Assembly: GCF_030848505.1 (NCBI RefSeq)
Contig: NZ_JAVDDU010000003.1
Location: 186,001 to 250,000 of the forward strand
Direction of reading: 5' to 3'
Origin: Marinimicrobium hydrolyticum
GTDB lineage: Bacteria; Pseudomonadota; Gammaproteobacteria; Pseudomonadales; Cellvibrionaceae
Length of the DNA: 64,000 bases
The notes beneath the pieces are model-generated. The model was not told the DNA's origin. It worked only from the letters and a program-made list of their open reading frames with translations, and searched no databases. Positions 16,860 through 30,173 of the stretch are shown here, piece by piece (the stretch's first letter is position 1; each line of letters begins with the position of its first letter). The translations under genes were made by a program, and so were the position numbers.

Positions 16860-18104
16860 CTAGTCTCTTTGGAGGGCCGTGATGGGATCCAGTTTGGAGG
16901 CTTTGACTGCCGGATAAATTCCGAACACCAACCCGGTGGTGGTGCAGAAGAAAACCGCTATAACAATCGCGTTTGCGGAGCCTGCCACCGGCCAGCCCGC
17001 AAACAGGGAAATACTGCCCGCCAGCGCAAAACCCAGCACGATTCCAAAGAGCCCGCCGATGGCGGAAATGGTTACGCTCTCGACGATGAACTGATCTCGA
17101 ATATTTTCCTGGGTCGCACCTACCGCACGTAGCAAACCAATCTCGTTGGTTCGCTCCAATACCGTCGCGAGCATGATATTCATAATCCCTATGCCGCCCA
17201 CCAACAGCGAAATACCGGCCACGCAGGACATAATAATATTGAAGATACGCTGAGTTTGCGCGTGCTGATCCAATAGCTCAGCGGGGACCACAATGTTGTA
17301 GTCCTGCTCCTGGCCGTGACGCCGGTGCAGTAGATGATCGAGAGTTTGGGCAGCGATTTGGGGGTCTATACCCGGCTCCAACTCGAGCCGAAAGCTATCA
17401 ATTTCTGAAGCCATATCGGGAAAATCAAATCGCTTAAGTGCGCTCATCAACGGCAGGTAAATACGGTTGTTTTCACCACTTAGCTGAACGCCCTGAAAAT
17501 TGTCCTTGGACAAGTTCTTGCTTTCCAGAACACCCACGACCTCGAGCCAAGCGTGATTTACCTTGATAATCTGCCCTACGGCCTCACCGCGGGGAAACAG
17601 TTGATTGGCAACGGCAGCCCCAAGCACCGCCACCTGCCGGTACTCTCGGTTGTCATCGTCGGTCAACCAGCGGCCCTGAGCCAGCTTTAAATTAGCCAAT
17701 TCTTTTAGGCTGGGCGTCACACCCAGCACTTCACTGTCACTCTCGCCTTGTCGGCTAAACAGCGTATACACTTCGATTTTCTTTTCCGCACTGTAATTGG
17801 TGGCAAAGGGAAGCGTTTCCATGCTCGCCTTTACATCCTGTAGGGACAGTCCGACGGATCGTTGGCGAACTTCACGTAAGCGCTCACCGTACACGCGCCT
17901 TTCCTCCACCAACACATTGCGCAAACCCATGGAGTCGATCAGGCTCAAGGCCTCCCGTTGCGCGCCCTCCCCCACGCTGACCATGGCAATCACCGCGCCG
18001 ACCCCGAAAATCATCCCCAACAGAGTCAAAAAGGTTCGCAGCTTGTGAAACCACAGCTGCTCAAGCGCTTCCATAAAGTTGGCTTTCAATTTTTGCAGTT
18101 TCAC
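16860..18104 (-). CDS. MacB/FtsX-type ABC transporter permease
   Basis: 414 residues: an N-terminal cytoplasmic amphipathic segment, TM1 at about 22-45 (RTFLTLLGMIFGVGAV), a ~230-residue periplasmic MacB-type core domain, then three helices at about 290-312, 335-370 and 375-400. This is the topology of MacB-type (type VII) mechanotransmission permeases. No ATPase domain is fused; the separate ATPase heads the operon. GTG start overlapping the preceding fusion-protein stop (GTGA). Last gene of a five-gene operon. Substrate unknown: such systems export antibiotics, peptides or lipoproteins. Confidence 0.88.
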   Translation of the reverse strand: MKLQKLKANFMEALEQLWFHKLRTFLTLLGMIFGVGAVIAMVSVGEGAQREALSLIDSMGLRNVLVEERRVYGERLREVRQRSVGLSLQDVKASMETLPFATNYSAEKKIEVYTLFSRQGESDSEVLGVTPSLKELANLKLAQGRWLTDDDNREYRQVAVLGAAVANQLFPRGEAVGQIIKVNHAWLEVVGVLESKNLSKDNFQGVQLSGENNRIYLPLMSALKRFDFPDMASEIDSFRLELEPGIDPQIAAQTLDHLLHRRHGQEQDYNIVVPAELLDQHAQTQRIFNIIMSCVAGISLLVGGIGIMNIMLATVLERTNEIGLLRAVGATQENIRDQFIVESVTISAIGGLFGIVLGFALAGSISLFAGWPVAGSANAIVIAVFFCTTTGLVFGIYPAVKASKLDPITALQRD

Positions 18105-19336
18105 TTGTCCAACCTCGGCCGCAATAGGGCGACTTGATCTCCCTCGTTCAACCCTTGTGTCACTTCCGTCCGGGTTAGGCTACGCATGCCAACCGTGACT
18201 TCTTGACGCTTAAACGTTCGCCCCGATTTAACGTACACCCAGGCTTCCTCATTGTCCTCAAACACCGCCTGATTGGGGATGCTGATGGCGCTACTCTTTT
18301 GCGCAACCAGAATGCGCCCGGTGAGTTTTTGTCCCGGGCGCATAAAACTGGGGTCGGACTCTTCCAGCGCTACGGTGACTTCAAAAAATTTGGTGGGGCT
18401 GTTTCTATTGCGGGGTGACGCTATATTGGCCATAGCGTTAACGGTCCCTTTCAGAAGCCGGCCTGGATAGGCATCTAGGTGCACTTCAACCAACTGCCCG
18501 ACTTCTACCCCAGCGGCTTCGTTTTCCAGAATGTAAAGCCTGGCCTGCATCTGCTCCAAGCTGGGAATAGAACCCAGTCTGGAGCCTGGCCATAATTCCT
18601 GCCCTTCACGTACCTTTTCCCCGCGAAAGTTCTGAGAATGAATCAAAATACCACTGGCGGGCGCCGTAACTTCGGCTTGTGCGAGTGCCTCTTCACTGAG
18701 CCTAATGGTGTCGCGGTGGGTATTGCTCTCCAAGCCGAGCAGCTGCAACTGTGCCTGCCCCTGGGTCATCTGACTGACTTGCAACCAACCCAGGTAAGCC
18801 TCCTGGGCTGTTAGGTAATCTTTGCTGAGCAATTGATCAATGATTTCGTTTTTGGAATAAATGCTCAGGTCGTCGATTGTGAACCGTTCCGCCAAGGCTT
18901 TTTGCTCCGACACTACTCCCGCCTGCTGACTGATGGAAAACTGGTTTCGCTCCACCCCCCGCTCGGTGACTGACTCGGTTAGCTGATTTTTTTCCAACTC
19001 AAGTTCCGCCCTTTGTTGGCGCAACTCGTGCTCGGATATATCGAATCGGGCCACTACATCACCCTTCTCGACTCGCGTATTTTCTTCTTTTAACCAAGCC
19101 AGCGTGAGGGTGCCACGGTTTCCTGACGGCGCATTGATATCTATGGCCTGAGCGGAGACCAGCTCACCCTTGGCGGGAATGCTGAAAAGAAACTCCGAGG
19201 TCTCTACCGTCATAGTTAAGGTGGTGTCGCCTCGGTCGGACGAGCACCCAAACAGTGAGCTCAACAGTACGAGTGCCCCAACACACACCCAGCGGGCAGC
19301 GCTAAGGTTATTTATTCCTGCGGCGCTTGCACTCAC
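18101..19336 (-). CDS. Lipoprotein membrane-fusion protein (HlyD/MacA type), third of three
   Basis: 411 residues from a GTG overlapping the previous stop. A lipobox near residue 31 (LLSSLFGC) predicts an inner-membrane or periplasmic lipoprotein. Split lipoyl/barrel-sandwich halves surround a helical hairpin (about 90-200, with REELELEKNQL-like heptads), followed by a beta-barrel and a membrane-proximal domain (SIPNQAVFEDNEEAWVYV). This is the typical periplasmic adaptor of a tripartite efflux pump. It is one of three distinct adaptors in the same operon, all different in sequence, between an ATPase and a permease. Confidence 0.85.
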   Translation of the reverse strand: MSASAAGINNLSAARWVCVGALVLLSSLFGCSSDRGDTTLTMTVETSEFLFSIPAKGELVSAQAIDINAPSGNRGTLTLAWLKEENTRVEKGDVVARFDISEHELRQQRAELELEKNQLTESVTERGVERNQFSISQQAGVVSEQKALAERFTIDDLSIYSKNEIIDQLLSKDYLTAQEAYLGWLQVSQMTQGQAQLQLLGLESNTHRDTIRLSEEALAQAEVTAPASGILIHSQNFRGEKVREGQELWPGSRLGSIPSLEQMQARLYILENEAAGVEVGQLVEVHLDAYPGRLLKGTVNAMANIASPRNRNSPTKFFEVTVALEESDPSFMRPGQKLTGRILVAQKSSAISIPNQAVFEDNEEAWVYVKSGRTFKRQEVTVGMRSLTRTEVTQGLNEGDQVALLRPRLDK

Positions 19337-20496
19337 AGAATCACCTCTTCGCCATTGCGCAGGCCCTCGGTAACAATTGCTTTACCTAGCTGCCGCGCGC
19401 CTATAGTGACGGCCCGCTCGGATTCACCCCAAAAACGCTTTACGCGTACAAAAGCATCTTCACCACGATAAATTATCGCGCGCTCTGGAATGGCCACGCC
19501 GTCGCTCACGATTCGTTCTATTATCGACAGGCGCGCGGTCATTCCGGGGCGCATGACGTCCCGATCCGGGTTGTCGATGCTGACCACCGCGTCGAATACT
19601 TTGCTCGGCTCCTGTCGAGACTTTACGCGCACAATTTGGCCCAGAGACTGAACTCGACCCTTAAACGTACGGCCTGCGACAGCATCCAGCTGCAGTTCCA
19701 CCAACGCTCCTTCAGAGATCCTATAAGCATTTTGTTCAGGAATAGTGGTCCTCACAATCATGGTGTTTAAATCCGGCAGCTCCAGCACTCGTTGAATCAA
19801 CGATATTTGATCCCCTTCTGCTGGCTTTTCATCCCGATTGTTTGGCTTGTAAACGACGATCCCGTCGCGCGGAGCTTTGACTTCCATGGACTGGATGGCC
19901 ATGGTCGCTTCGGCAACTTCTGAATTCAGGCGCTCCACCTCCGAGCGGATGATGTCCCGCTCCACGGTCATTTGTTCAGCTCGGTTTTGATTGCGGTACG
20001 TCGCCATTTCATAATTTTTCCGCGCAATTTTATGGTCGATCCTGAGTTTTTCCACCTCTAACCGCGCCACCAGATTGTCAATATTACTGGCTTTCAATTC
20101 CGCTTTTTCCAGCTCCATTTTGGCCTCGGCCAACTCCAGCTTCAGCTCTTCCATTTGCTGCTCCCGATCCAGGGTTTGGCTCTGGAGTCTCTGGCTTTCG
20201 GTGGCCAGTCGGTTCTGCAGATCCCGCAGGCGAGCCACTTGTTGTTGAGGGTCAAACGCCATCACTTTTTCGCCTTCCTGCACCCACGTCCCTTCGGGAA
20301 TCAGGTAAGAGAGCTTGTAATGCCAGGTGTACTTGACCACCGGTGCCCCCAGCTCAATCGTTCGGGACGATGCCAACTCCCCCGTAGTATTGATGGCCAG
20401 GGGTATATCGCTTTTATTGACCCGTAACGTGTCGAGGTCATCGCCACAGGCCACTAACGCCAATGTTGCGAGCAGAAGAACAATCCGGGTTTTCAT
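19333..20496 (-). CDS. Lipoprotein membrane-fusion protein (HlyD/MacA type), second of three
   Basis: 387 residues from ATG 20496, which shares its A with the preceding TGA stop. The lipobox (LALVACGD) puts the lipidated cysteine near residue 17. A long coiled-coil hairpin at about 80-200 (RDLQNRLATESQRL, LKLELAEAKMELEKAELK) is followed by a barrel domain and a C-terminal domain with VAIPERAIIY. It acts as a periplasmic adaptor joining the permease to an outer-membrane channel. It has a longer hairpin than the other two adaptors, so it is the best candidate for contacting a TolC-like exit duct. Confidence 0.85.
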   Translation of the reverse strand: MKTRIVLLLATLALVACGDDLDTLRVNKSDIPLAINTTGELASSRTIELGAPVVKYTWHYKLSYLIPEGTWVQEGEKVMAFDPQQQVARLRDLQNRLATESQRLQSQTLDREQQMEELKLELAEAKMELEKAELKASNIDNLVARLEVEKLRIDHKIARKNYEMATYRNQNRAEQMTVERDIIRSEVERLNSEVAEATMAIQSMEVKAPRDGIVVYKPNNRDEKPAEGDQISLIQRVLELPDLNTMIVRTTIPEQNAYRISEGALVELQLDAVAGRTFKGRVQSLGQIVRVKSRQEPSKVFDAVVSIDNPDRDVMRPGMTARLSIIERIVSDGVAIPERAIIYRGEDAFVRVKRFWGESERAVTIGARQLGKAIVTEGLRNGEEVIL

Positions 20497-21449
20497 CAAT
20501 TTTCGGCCTCCAACTCCACCAGCACGCTCATGCCCGGCAAGAGCCCCTGGCCCTCGGCGCCTTCCATTGCGATCTCCACGTTGATATAGCCGGATTCTCC
20601 CCAGTAGTGCCTCGGTTCAGCTTGGCTGCCGATGCGAGTGATGGTCCCGGAAAGTACCAGCTGGGGGCGGGCATCAAAATGTATGCTTACCGGCAAATTC
20701 TCTTCGAGGCGTGCAACATCCACCTCATTGAGCCAAGCTCGTACATGTAGGTCGTCGGTAGAGGGTATTTCCAGCACACTGAAACCTCGTTGGACCATGT
20801 CGCCGGAGCGTATTTTCTGGCGATTCCAAGGATGATCCACATACATGGCCGTACCGCCCCGGCGAGCGCGCTGGGTCATGCCGTTCAGCATACTTTGGAC
20901 GCGCTCGAGTTCGTTTTCGGCGCTGGCAATTTGCACCCGGTTGCGGCGTTTTTCCGCTTCCACATCTTTTTCTTTTACGACCAGAGCACGTTCGGCATCG
21001 AGCTTGGCACTTTCCGCTTCTTTCAGTGCCAGCTGATACTCCTCGTATCGCAGGTCACTCAACAATTCGCGGGGAATACCCGCATCCAGACGCGCTCGCT
21101 CCAGCAGCAAAACTGCCACTTCGTAGTCGTGTTGGGCTTGGCGCAACTCCAAATCCTGTACTAGGTCGCTGCGCCGGCTCTCGGCGGTGACGCGGCGTAC
21201 ATCCGCCTCCAGTTGTTCCAAGTTTGCCGCCAGGCTCGTGGTGTCATATTGAACCACAGGGTCGCCAGCGGCTATGCGCTGCCCCTCTTCTACCATCCAC
21301 GCGATTTGCATCTGCCAGCTATCGGACCGGGGCGCAACAAAAACCTGGGAGCTTCGCGCCGCCACTTCGCCACTGAGCCGGAGAGTTTCCGCGCCAGCTG
21401 TTGTCGCCAACAGGCTGAGTAAAAGCAGGCTAAACCGACGCAGTAACAT
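20496..21449 (-). CDS. Membrane-fusion protein (HlyD type) with Sec signal, first of three
   Basis: 317 residues, the shortest of the three adaptors. A type I signal peptide is predicted ([13 protein letters not shown] at residues 7-19) with no lipobox. The N-terminal half-lipoyl segment is followed by a coiled coil at about 75-180 ([31 protein letters not shown]), then a beta-barrel ending at [16 protein letters not shown]; a membrane-proximal domain appears to be missing. It overlaps the ATPase gene by 20 nt. The reduced architecture suggests a role different from the two lipoprotein adaptors, but that is inference. Confidence 0.82.
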   Translation of the reverse strand: MLLRRFSLLLLSLLATTAGAETLRLSGEVAARSSQVFVAPRSDSWQMQIAWMVEEGQRIAAGDPVVQYDTTSLAANLEQLEADVRRVTAESRRSDLVQDLELRQAQHDYEVAVLLLERARLDAGIPRELLSDLRYEEYQLALKEAESAKLDAERALVVKEKDVEAEKRRNRVQIASAENELERVQSMLNGMTQRARRGGTAMYVDHPWNRQKIRSGDMVQRGFSVLEIPSTDDLHVRAWLNEVDVARLEENLPVSIHFDARPQLVLSGTITRIGSQAEPRHYWGESGYINVEIAMEGAEGQGLLPGMSVLVELEAEN

Positions 21450-22128
21450 GCTTGATTTCCTCGATTTCGCCGTCGCGCATGTGAATCACTTTTTGAGCAT
21501 AGTCGGCGATTTCAGATTCGTGGGTAACCAAAATTATGGTTTGCCCGGCGCGGTGTAGCTCGGTAAACAAATCCATAATCTCCACCGAAGTTTTGCTATC
21601 CAGATTTCCGGTGGGCTCATCGGCAAAAATAATGGCGGGCTGATTCACCAGCGCCCGAGCAATGGCTACCCTTTGCCGCTGACCGCCTGAGAGCTCATTG
21701 GGGACGTGGTTCAAACGCTGCTCAAGGCCCACCCGTCCTAGCATTTCCCGGGCGCGGCGAGCGGCCTCTTCGGGATCTATATCACTGTATTTCAGCGGCA
21801 ACATGACGTTGCGCACGATGTTTAAGCGCGGCAAAAGATGGAAGGACTGGAAAACAAAACCGATGTCGCGATTGCGCACGCCGGCCAGTTCGCTATCACT
21901 CATCTGGCTAACGTCTCGCCCAGCCAGCCGATAGATGCCGCCCGTGGGCTGATCCAGGCAGCCGAGGATGTTCATCAGGGTTGATTTTCCAGAGCCGGAG
22001 GGACCCATAATGGCAATGAATTCGTTGCGTTCTATTTTGAAGCTCACGTCCTTGAGGGCGGCCACTTCCACTTCGCCGGCGTGGTAGATTTTCTGCAGAT
22101 TCTGTATGTCTATTATTGTATCTGTCAC
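21430..22128 (-). CDS. MacB/LolD-type ABC transporter ATPase
   Basis: A 232-residue ATP-binding subunit: Walker [10 protein letters not shown] (about 41-49), Q-loop [12 protein letters not shown], signature [15 protein letters not shown], Walker [14 protein letters not shown] and H-loop VTHE. Sequence is of the LolD/MacB/FtsE group that pairs with FtsX-like permeases. GTG start at 22128; an AGAGGA site lies 14 nt away, further than usual. First gene of the operon, 123 nt downstream of parE. It powers export by the permease encoded four genes downstream. Confidence 0.9.
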   Translation of the reverse strand: MTDTIIDIQNLQKIYHAGEVEVAALKDVSFKIERNEFIAIMGPSGSGKSTLMNILGCLDQPTGGIYRLAGRDVSQMSDSELAGVRNRDIGFVFQSFHLLPRLNIVRNVMLPLKYSDIDPEEAARRAREMLGRVGLEQRLNHVPNELSGGQRQRVAIARALVNQPAIIFADEPTGNLDSKTSVEIMDLFTELHRAGQTIILVTHESEIADYAQKVIHMRDGEIEEIKHVTASV

Positions 22129-22251
22129 GACAACATAATTCCTCTGGAGTCCGGTAGGGAGAACGCCTTAATTAAATTCGCTGGTCGTTCTCCTTGACGA
22201 AGTTGGGCTAATTCTCCGAACCCAGGGCTGGTGAATATTTATAGCAAACGC

Positions 22252-24150
<1,899 letters not shown>

Positions 24151-24158
24151 TTACATCT

Positions 24159-24740
24159 CTAGTCTTTATTGTCCAGAAAGGCGATCAATTCGGGTAGGTG
24201 GCGCTCCAGCCCTTGGAAGGCGTGATCGCCACCGGGCTCAACGGTTTGTCGCGCGCCGCGGTATTTTTCCACCGCCTGTCGGTAATCCAGGGTTTCATCC
24301 CCGGTCTGCACCAGTAACCAGTAGTTTTCCGGCCGACTGGGCCGGGGGACATCCATCGCTTTGATTTGCGCCAAATGCCGGGCCTCAAGGCGGTAGCTAT
24401 CATCGGTGTGATAGCCCTTCAGGTCAACCTCAAGGTAATCGGGCATAAAGTCCCAGGGACGGACCGAGGGATTGATCAGCACAGTGCGCAAGTCGTACCG
24501 CTCGGACAGCCAAGTGGCCCAAAAGCCGCCCAGAGAACTGCCCATTAGGTAGATGCGCTCGCCACTCAGCCCATTGACCAGGGTTTCCAGTTGTTGGCGC
24601 GTGCGATCAGGGTAAGGCGTGAGGTGCGGGCACACATAGGTAATATCCGGGCGCTCTCGTGCCAGCCAGTCGGCCACCTGGCGCGCTTTATGGGATCGGG
24701 GAGAGCTGAGAAAACCGTGCAGATAGATCAGTACAGCCAT
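24159..24740 (-). CDS. yqiA: YqiA-family esterase (alpha/beta hydrolase)
   Basis: 193-residue small alpha/beta hydrolase. Starts with the family LIYLHGFLSSPRS oxyanion region; the nucleophile elbow is GSSLGG (Ser at about 68), with the acid in the VQTGDETLDYR segment and the base at GGDHAFQGLE. E. coli YqiA hydrolyses acyl-CoA/p-nitrophenyl esters in vitro; its physiological substrate is unclear. It sits 17 nt upstream of parE in the conserved housekeeping run. Confidence 0.92.
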   Translation of the reverse strand: MAVLIYLHGFLSSPRSHKARQVADWLARERPDITYVCPHLTPYPDRTRQQLETLVNGLSGERIYLMGSSLGGFWATWLSERYDLRTVLINPSVRPWDFMPDYLEVDLKGYHTDDSYRLEARHLAQIKAMDVPRPSRPENYWLLVQTGDETLDYRQAVEKYRGARQTVEPGGDHAFQGLERHLPELIAFLDNKD

Positions 24741-24784
24741 GGGTCTCGTGTCCAGGCCAAGTGCAGCCTGCTGAAAACTAACGG

Positions 24785-25603
24785 CTAATAGCCGGCGGAT
24801 TGGAAGTCAATGTCGTAGGTCTTTCCGGTAACACGGGAAATACCGGACTCGAGCGTACCATCGGGGTGCAGATCGAACCAGCGATAACCGGGCATAGTAA
24901 AGTCCACGGCGAAACTATCGCTGTTGGGCTTGAACTGGACGCTGGTGGCGGGCGTGGCATACAGCTGAACGCCGTTGCGCTCACTGTGGAACGCTTGGTG
25001 GACATGCCCCCAAGTCACGGCCTTGACCTGGGGATGCCGCTCAATCAGCGCAAAAAAAGCGTCCGCGTTGCGAAGGATGTATTGGTCAATCCACTCACTG
25101 CCGACCGCGATGGGTTGGTGATGCAGGGCGATCATAGTGGGCTGATCGGGATGGGCTTTAAGGGTGTTTTCGAGGAACGTCAGCTCGGCCTCGGCCAAGT
25201 CCCCGTAGGTTTCTCCGGGTACGCTGGAATCGAGTAGAACCAGTTGCCAAGCCCCAAGATTCATCAAGCGGGACTCGGGGAGATACTTGTGCTCAAGCCT
25301 GGCCATGAGTTCGGCCGAGTCGTGGTTTCCGGGCAACCAGCCCATGGGCGCGGCGAAAAAGCTCCGCACACAGTCCAGAAACCGGCCATAGCAGGCTGCG
25401 TGAGAGTCACTGGCGATATCACCGGTGCACACCAAGGCGTCAAACGCTGGCTGTTCATCCGCAATTAACTGCAGAACATCGATCAAGCTCTGATCCGTAT
25501 TCAGCCCCAACAACATGTCGTTGCTGTCGGGGCCCAAATGGCTATCAGTGATCTGGATCAGCCGCACAGTGCGCTCGTTGGTGGGTGGCTGTGACAAATT
25601 CAT
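24785..25603 (-). CDS. cpdA: 3',5'-cyclic AMP phosphodiesterase
   Basis: 272-residue calcineurin-like metallophosphoesterase. Metal-binding blocks in order: ITDSHLG (D-X-H), VCTGDIASDS, LPGNHDS, ALHHQPI and WGHVHQAF (G-H-X-H). Hydrolyses cAMP and so tunes CRP-type regulation. The ATG at 25603 follows AAGGAG; a longer upstream frame overlaps the end of yqiB and was rejected. Length fits E. coli CpdA (275). Confidence 0.95.
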   Translation of the reverse strand: MNLSQPPTNERTVRLIQITDSHLGPDSNDMLLGLNTDQSLIDVLQLIADEQPAFDALVCTGDIASDSHAACYGRFLDCVRSFFAAPMGWLPGNHDSAELMARLEHKYLPESRLMNLGAWQLVLLDSSVPGETYGDLAEAELTFLENTLKAHPDQPTMIALHHQPIAVGSEWIDQYILRNADAFFALIERHPQVKAVTWGHVHQAFHSERNGVQLYATPATSVQFKPNSDSFAVDFTMPGYRWFDLHPDGTLESGISRVTGKTYDIDFQSAGY

Positions 25604-25728
25604 TTTGGCTCCTTCCTCGCTGCCGTTGCCCTGATCATCTGTGCCGGGCACCGCAAAATACGCAGCTCTTGGCAGGAGAATAACGACAAGCGGAAGGCCG
25701 TGCAAGGCATTCGCCGTGTCGGTTTTTT

Positions 25729-26178
25729 TTACCTTCCGACTTTTTCCAAGCTGTGGCCGCACTGCAAACACACGCTCAACCACTCGCCCAGGAAACGGTT
25801 GAGCTGCGCTTTTTCGTCAGACTGGTACATGGCCCGGTTGGGGTAGTCATAGCGTGGCTGCAGCCGCCGATGGTGCTCCCAGGTTAGCACTTCCGCCAGG
25901 CGCGCGTCGTGGTACAGGCGCACAGTTAGCTTAGGTGCTTTGAGCCAACTACCTTCGCTGTCTCCACGGGCCACCTGGGTAATTTGCACACTGGTGGTGT
26001 ACCTGGAGCGCTCGAGCACTTGGATGCGGGTATGGTGTAAGTTATCCCCCGCCAACACGGTAAATTGCCAGCGCTCCGTATAGGTAACTCCCGGCATCAG
26101 CTTGCGCAGGCGCCAGTAGTTCGCTTCGCACTCCGCCTGCTGCCGGGGGAGATCTACCTTATAACGGGGTTTTGACAT
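25729..26178 (-). CDS. yqiB: DUF1249 protein YqiB
   Basis: 149 residues from ATG 26178, close to E. coli YqiB (140). Conserved DUF1249 features include NYWRLRKLMPG, a basic/aromatic core with RYTTSVQI, a YHDARLAEVLTWE stretch and RYDYPN. Function is unknown; the family is nearly always located between cpdA and nudF, as here. About 115 bp separate it from nudF and 125 bp from cpdA. Confidence 0.9.
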   Translation of the reverse strand: MSKPRYKVDLPRQQAECEANYWRLRKLMPGVTYTERWQFTVLAGDNLHHTRIQVLERSRYTTSVQITQVARGDSEGSWLKAPKLTVRLYHDARLAEVLTWEHHRRLQPRYDYPNRAMYQSDEKAQLNRFLGEWLSVCLQCGHSLEKVGR

Positions 26179-26293
26179 CAATTGGGGTCTCGATAATAGG
26201 GAGGGGCTACCTCTGTACTGCTTACATTTGAGTCTTGACCAGCCGCGCCCATTAGTCAATTTTCCAAGGGGAGACTGTGCGCGACTCGTCAAT

Positions 26294-26926
26294 TCAACTC
26301 TGCTGCTCCGCCAGCAGCCGGGGCCGATTGATTTGCAGCCACTGCAGGCACAGCAGTACGGCGGCGTTATTGATTCGGTCGCCATACAAGTCCGCTAAAA
26401 CCGGTTCAGCGGGCAGAACATGGACCTTGATGTCCTCGTGCTCCTCGTCCAGCCCATGTACACCCCCAGCCTGGCTCAGATCCGCAATACCGCAATAGAG
26501 GTACATGATCTCATTGCTACCACCGGGGCTGGGCAGGTACCGGCAAATGTACTCCAGCCGGCCCGGCTCCACTCCAGATTCCTCTACCGCTTCGCGGCGC
26601 GCCACATCTTCCGGGGACTCCCCGGCTTCCACCATGCCCGCGACCACTTCCATACACCAGGGGCCGCCCGGTTCATCCAAGGCACCTGCACGGAACTGTT
26701 CGACCAGCCCGAGCAGATCCCGTTCCGGATCGTAGAGCAGAAGGCCGACCGCTTCCCCACGTAAGAAGAGTTCCCGGGAAAGTGGCCCAGCCCAGCCACC
26801 ATCGAATTTGCGGTGCCGCAAGGTGACTTTTTCCGCGCGGAAAAAACCCTCATAAAGGGTTTCCCGCTTCGTCACCTCCACATCACCGCTGCCCAGTTGC
26901 GGGCTTTTCCAGTCCGTTTTTTTCAT
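26294..26926 (-). CDS. nudF: ADP-ribose pyrophosphatase (Nudix hydrolase)
   Basis: 210 residues from ATG 26926. The Nudix box begins at GMVEAGE and ends REAVEESG, giving G-X5-E-X7-RE-X2-EE-X-G. The N-terminal beta domain with FRAEKVTLRHRKFDGG is typical of NudF. Cleaves ADP-ribose to AMP and ribose-5-phosphate. It starts 26 nt after thiC on the same strand, so it may receive transcripts from the TPP-riboswitch operon. An in-frame GTG 15 nt upstream lies within the likely GGTGAAGG ribosome site. Confidence 0.93.
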   Translation of the reverse strand: MKKTDWKSPQLGSGDVEVTKRETLYEGFFRAEKVTLRHRKFDGGWAGPLSRELFLRGEAVGLLLYDPERDLLGLVEQFRAGALDEPGGPWCMEVVAGMVEAGESPEDVARREAVEESGVEPGRLEYICRYLPSPGGSNEIMYLYCGIADLSQAGGVHGLDEEHEDIKVHVLPAEPVLADLYGDRINNAAVLLCLQWLQINRPRLLAEQQS

Positions 26927-26951
26927 GTGTGCGGCCTTCACCGATCAAGCG

Positions 26952-28922
<1,971 letters not shown>

Positions 28923-29771
28923 TCAGAGAGCATTCCGGTAAAAATGGTCAACGGGGCTGGCGCCACTGCCCAGGCTGCGCTGAGCGCCGGCCAGCAAAGC
29001 GCCCTGCAAATAATCTTTGGCTTCTTCCACTGCTAGCGGTAGGGCCAATCCTTTCGCCAACCCGGCGGCAATCGCCGCGGCGAGGGTACAACCCGTGCCG
29101 TGGGTATTGCGGGTGTTCACGCGGGGTCGGCTGAAGTGATCCAGGCCAGCGTCGCTCAGGAGTAGATCGTCCGCCTCAGGGCCCTGATCATGGCCACCCT
29201 TTAGCAATACCGCTTGCGGCCCTAAAGCCAACAAACGCTCGGCTTGGCGCGCCCGCTGCTGCTGGTTTTGGGCGGGCGACTCGCCCAGCAAAGCGGCCGC
29301 CTCCAGCAGGTTGGGGGTAATCAGCGTGGCGCGAGGTAGCAATTCGTGGATCAACACCTCCACCGCCGCCTCCTCCAGCAGACGATCACCGCTGGTGGCC
29401 AACATTACCGGGTCCACAACCAGTGGCAGCGGGTAAGCGCTGTCGTAAGTGCTGACCAGAGCCTGAATCACCTCAGCATTGGCCAGCATGCCGGTCTTGA
29501 TGACGGCCACTGGCATATCCGAGAGTACCGAGTGCATTTGCGCCGCCACAAAGTCCGCCGCCACGGGAAAGACGCCCTGAACGCCACAAGTGTTTTGAGC
29601 GGTCAGTGACGTAATGGCGCTGCAGCCGTAAACGCCAAGCGCCGCAAACGTTTTGAGGTCAGCCTGAATGCCGGCGCCGGCGCCGCTATCGCTACCCGCG
29701 ACAGTGAGGGCAATGGGGACGGACTGGGGGCTGAACGAGGGCTTGGCAATAGGTGCCACGAGGCGCTCCAT
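28923..29771 (-). CDS. thiD: Hydroxymethylpyrimidine / phosphomethylpyrimidine kinase
   Basis: 282 residues if translation starts at ATG 29771 (weak ribosome site; the start is uncertain, and an upstream TTG at 29813 is inside a hairpin). Ribokinase-like fold with the ThiD blocks ALTVAGSDSGAGAGIQADLKT, VVDPVMLATSGD, LITPNLLEAA and NTHGTGCTLAAAIAA. Phosphorylates HMP and HMP-P before joining to the thiazole moiety. It lies directly downstream of a TPP riboswitch and 60 nt before thiC. Confidence 0.93.
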   Translation of the reverse strand: MERLVAPIAKPSFSPQSVPIALTVAGSDSGAGAGIQADLKTFAALGVYGCSAITSLTAQNTCGVQGVFPVAADFVAAQMHSVLSDMPVAVIKTGMLANAEVIQALVSTYDSAYPLPLVVDPVMLATSGDRLLEEAAVEVLIHELLPRATLITPNLLEAAALLGESPAQNQQQRARQAERLLALGPQAVLLKGGHDQGPEADDLLLSDAGLDHFSRPRVNTRNTHGTGCTLAAAIAAGLAKGLALPLAVEEAKDYLQGALLAGAQRSLGSGASPVDHFYRNAL

Positions 29772-29802
29772 ATAAGGGGCGCAGGGCAACGTGTACCGAG
29801 GG

Positions 29803-29821
29803 AGCGGGCCCAAAGCCCGCT
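29803..29821 (-). promoter_or_regulatory. Hairpin between TPP riboswitch and thiD start
   Basis: A perfect 7-bp stem AGCGGGC/GCCCGCT lies in the thiD leader between aptamer and start codon, with no T-run after it. It may form part of a translational expression platform or simply be a leader hairpin; it is not an intrinsic terminator. Confidence 0.4.
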
Positions 29822-29844
29822 AGCAGAAGTAAACTCGATTCGCT

Positions 29845-29920
29845 CGTTCCCTACGCCGGTACTAACCGGATCAGGTTATGCGGGTATCTCTCAGCTCTGA
29901 TCAACAAAGCACCCCGACAA
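29845..29920 (-). promoter_or_regulatory. TPP riboswitch (THI-box) of the thiDC operon
   Basis: On the minus strand all hallmark blocks of the thiamine pyrophosphate aptamer occur in order: GGGGTGC, GCTGAGAGA, ACCCG, AACCTGATC, a GG-TTAGTA-CC hairpin and CGTAGGGAA. It sits 74 nt before the thiD start, so TPP should repress thiD and thiC. From 29921 to the tolC start I see no other named element. Confidence 0.97.
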
Positions 29921-30173
29921 GACAGTGCGGGTTCGTCGCTCCAATGAGGCGATAAACCACTGAAGGCAGTCTAGTGAAGTCGCCTCGGGCTGTAAAGGAG
30001 GGCCGCGCGCCAACGCAGCTCATTCAATACCATGGCGACGTGTAAAGAACCGTTACACTTTTTAACAGGATATGATTCTGGCAAGCCTCGACCTGACGGG
30101 GCCAAGTGGTTAAACTCGTGCCGTTTCCCACCGCTGAACCAAGCCACCATAGGACGGTTAAACAGGACCTTTC

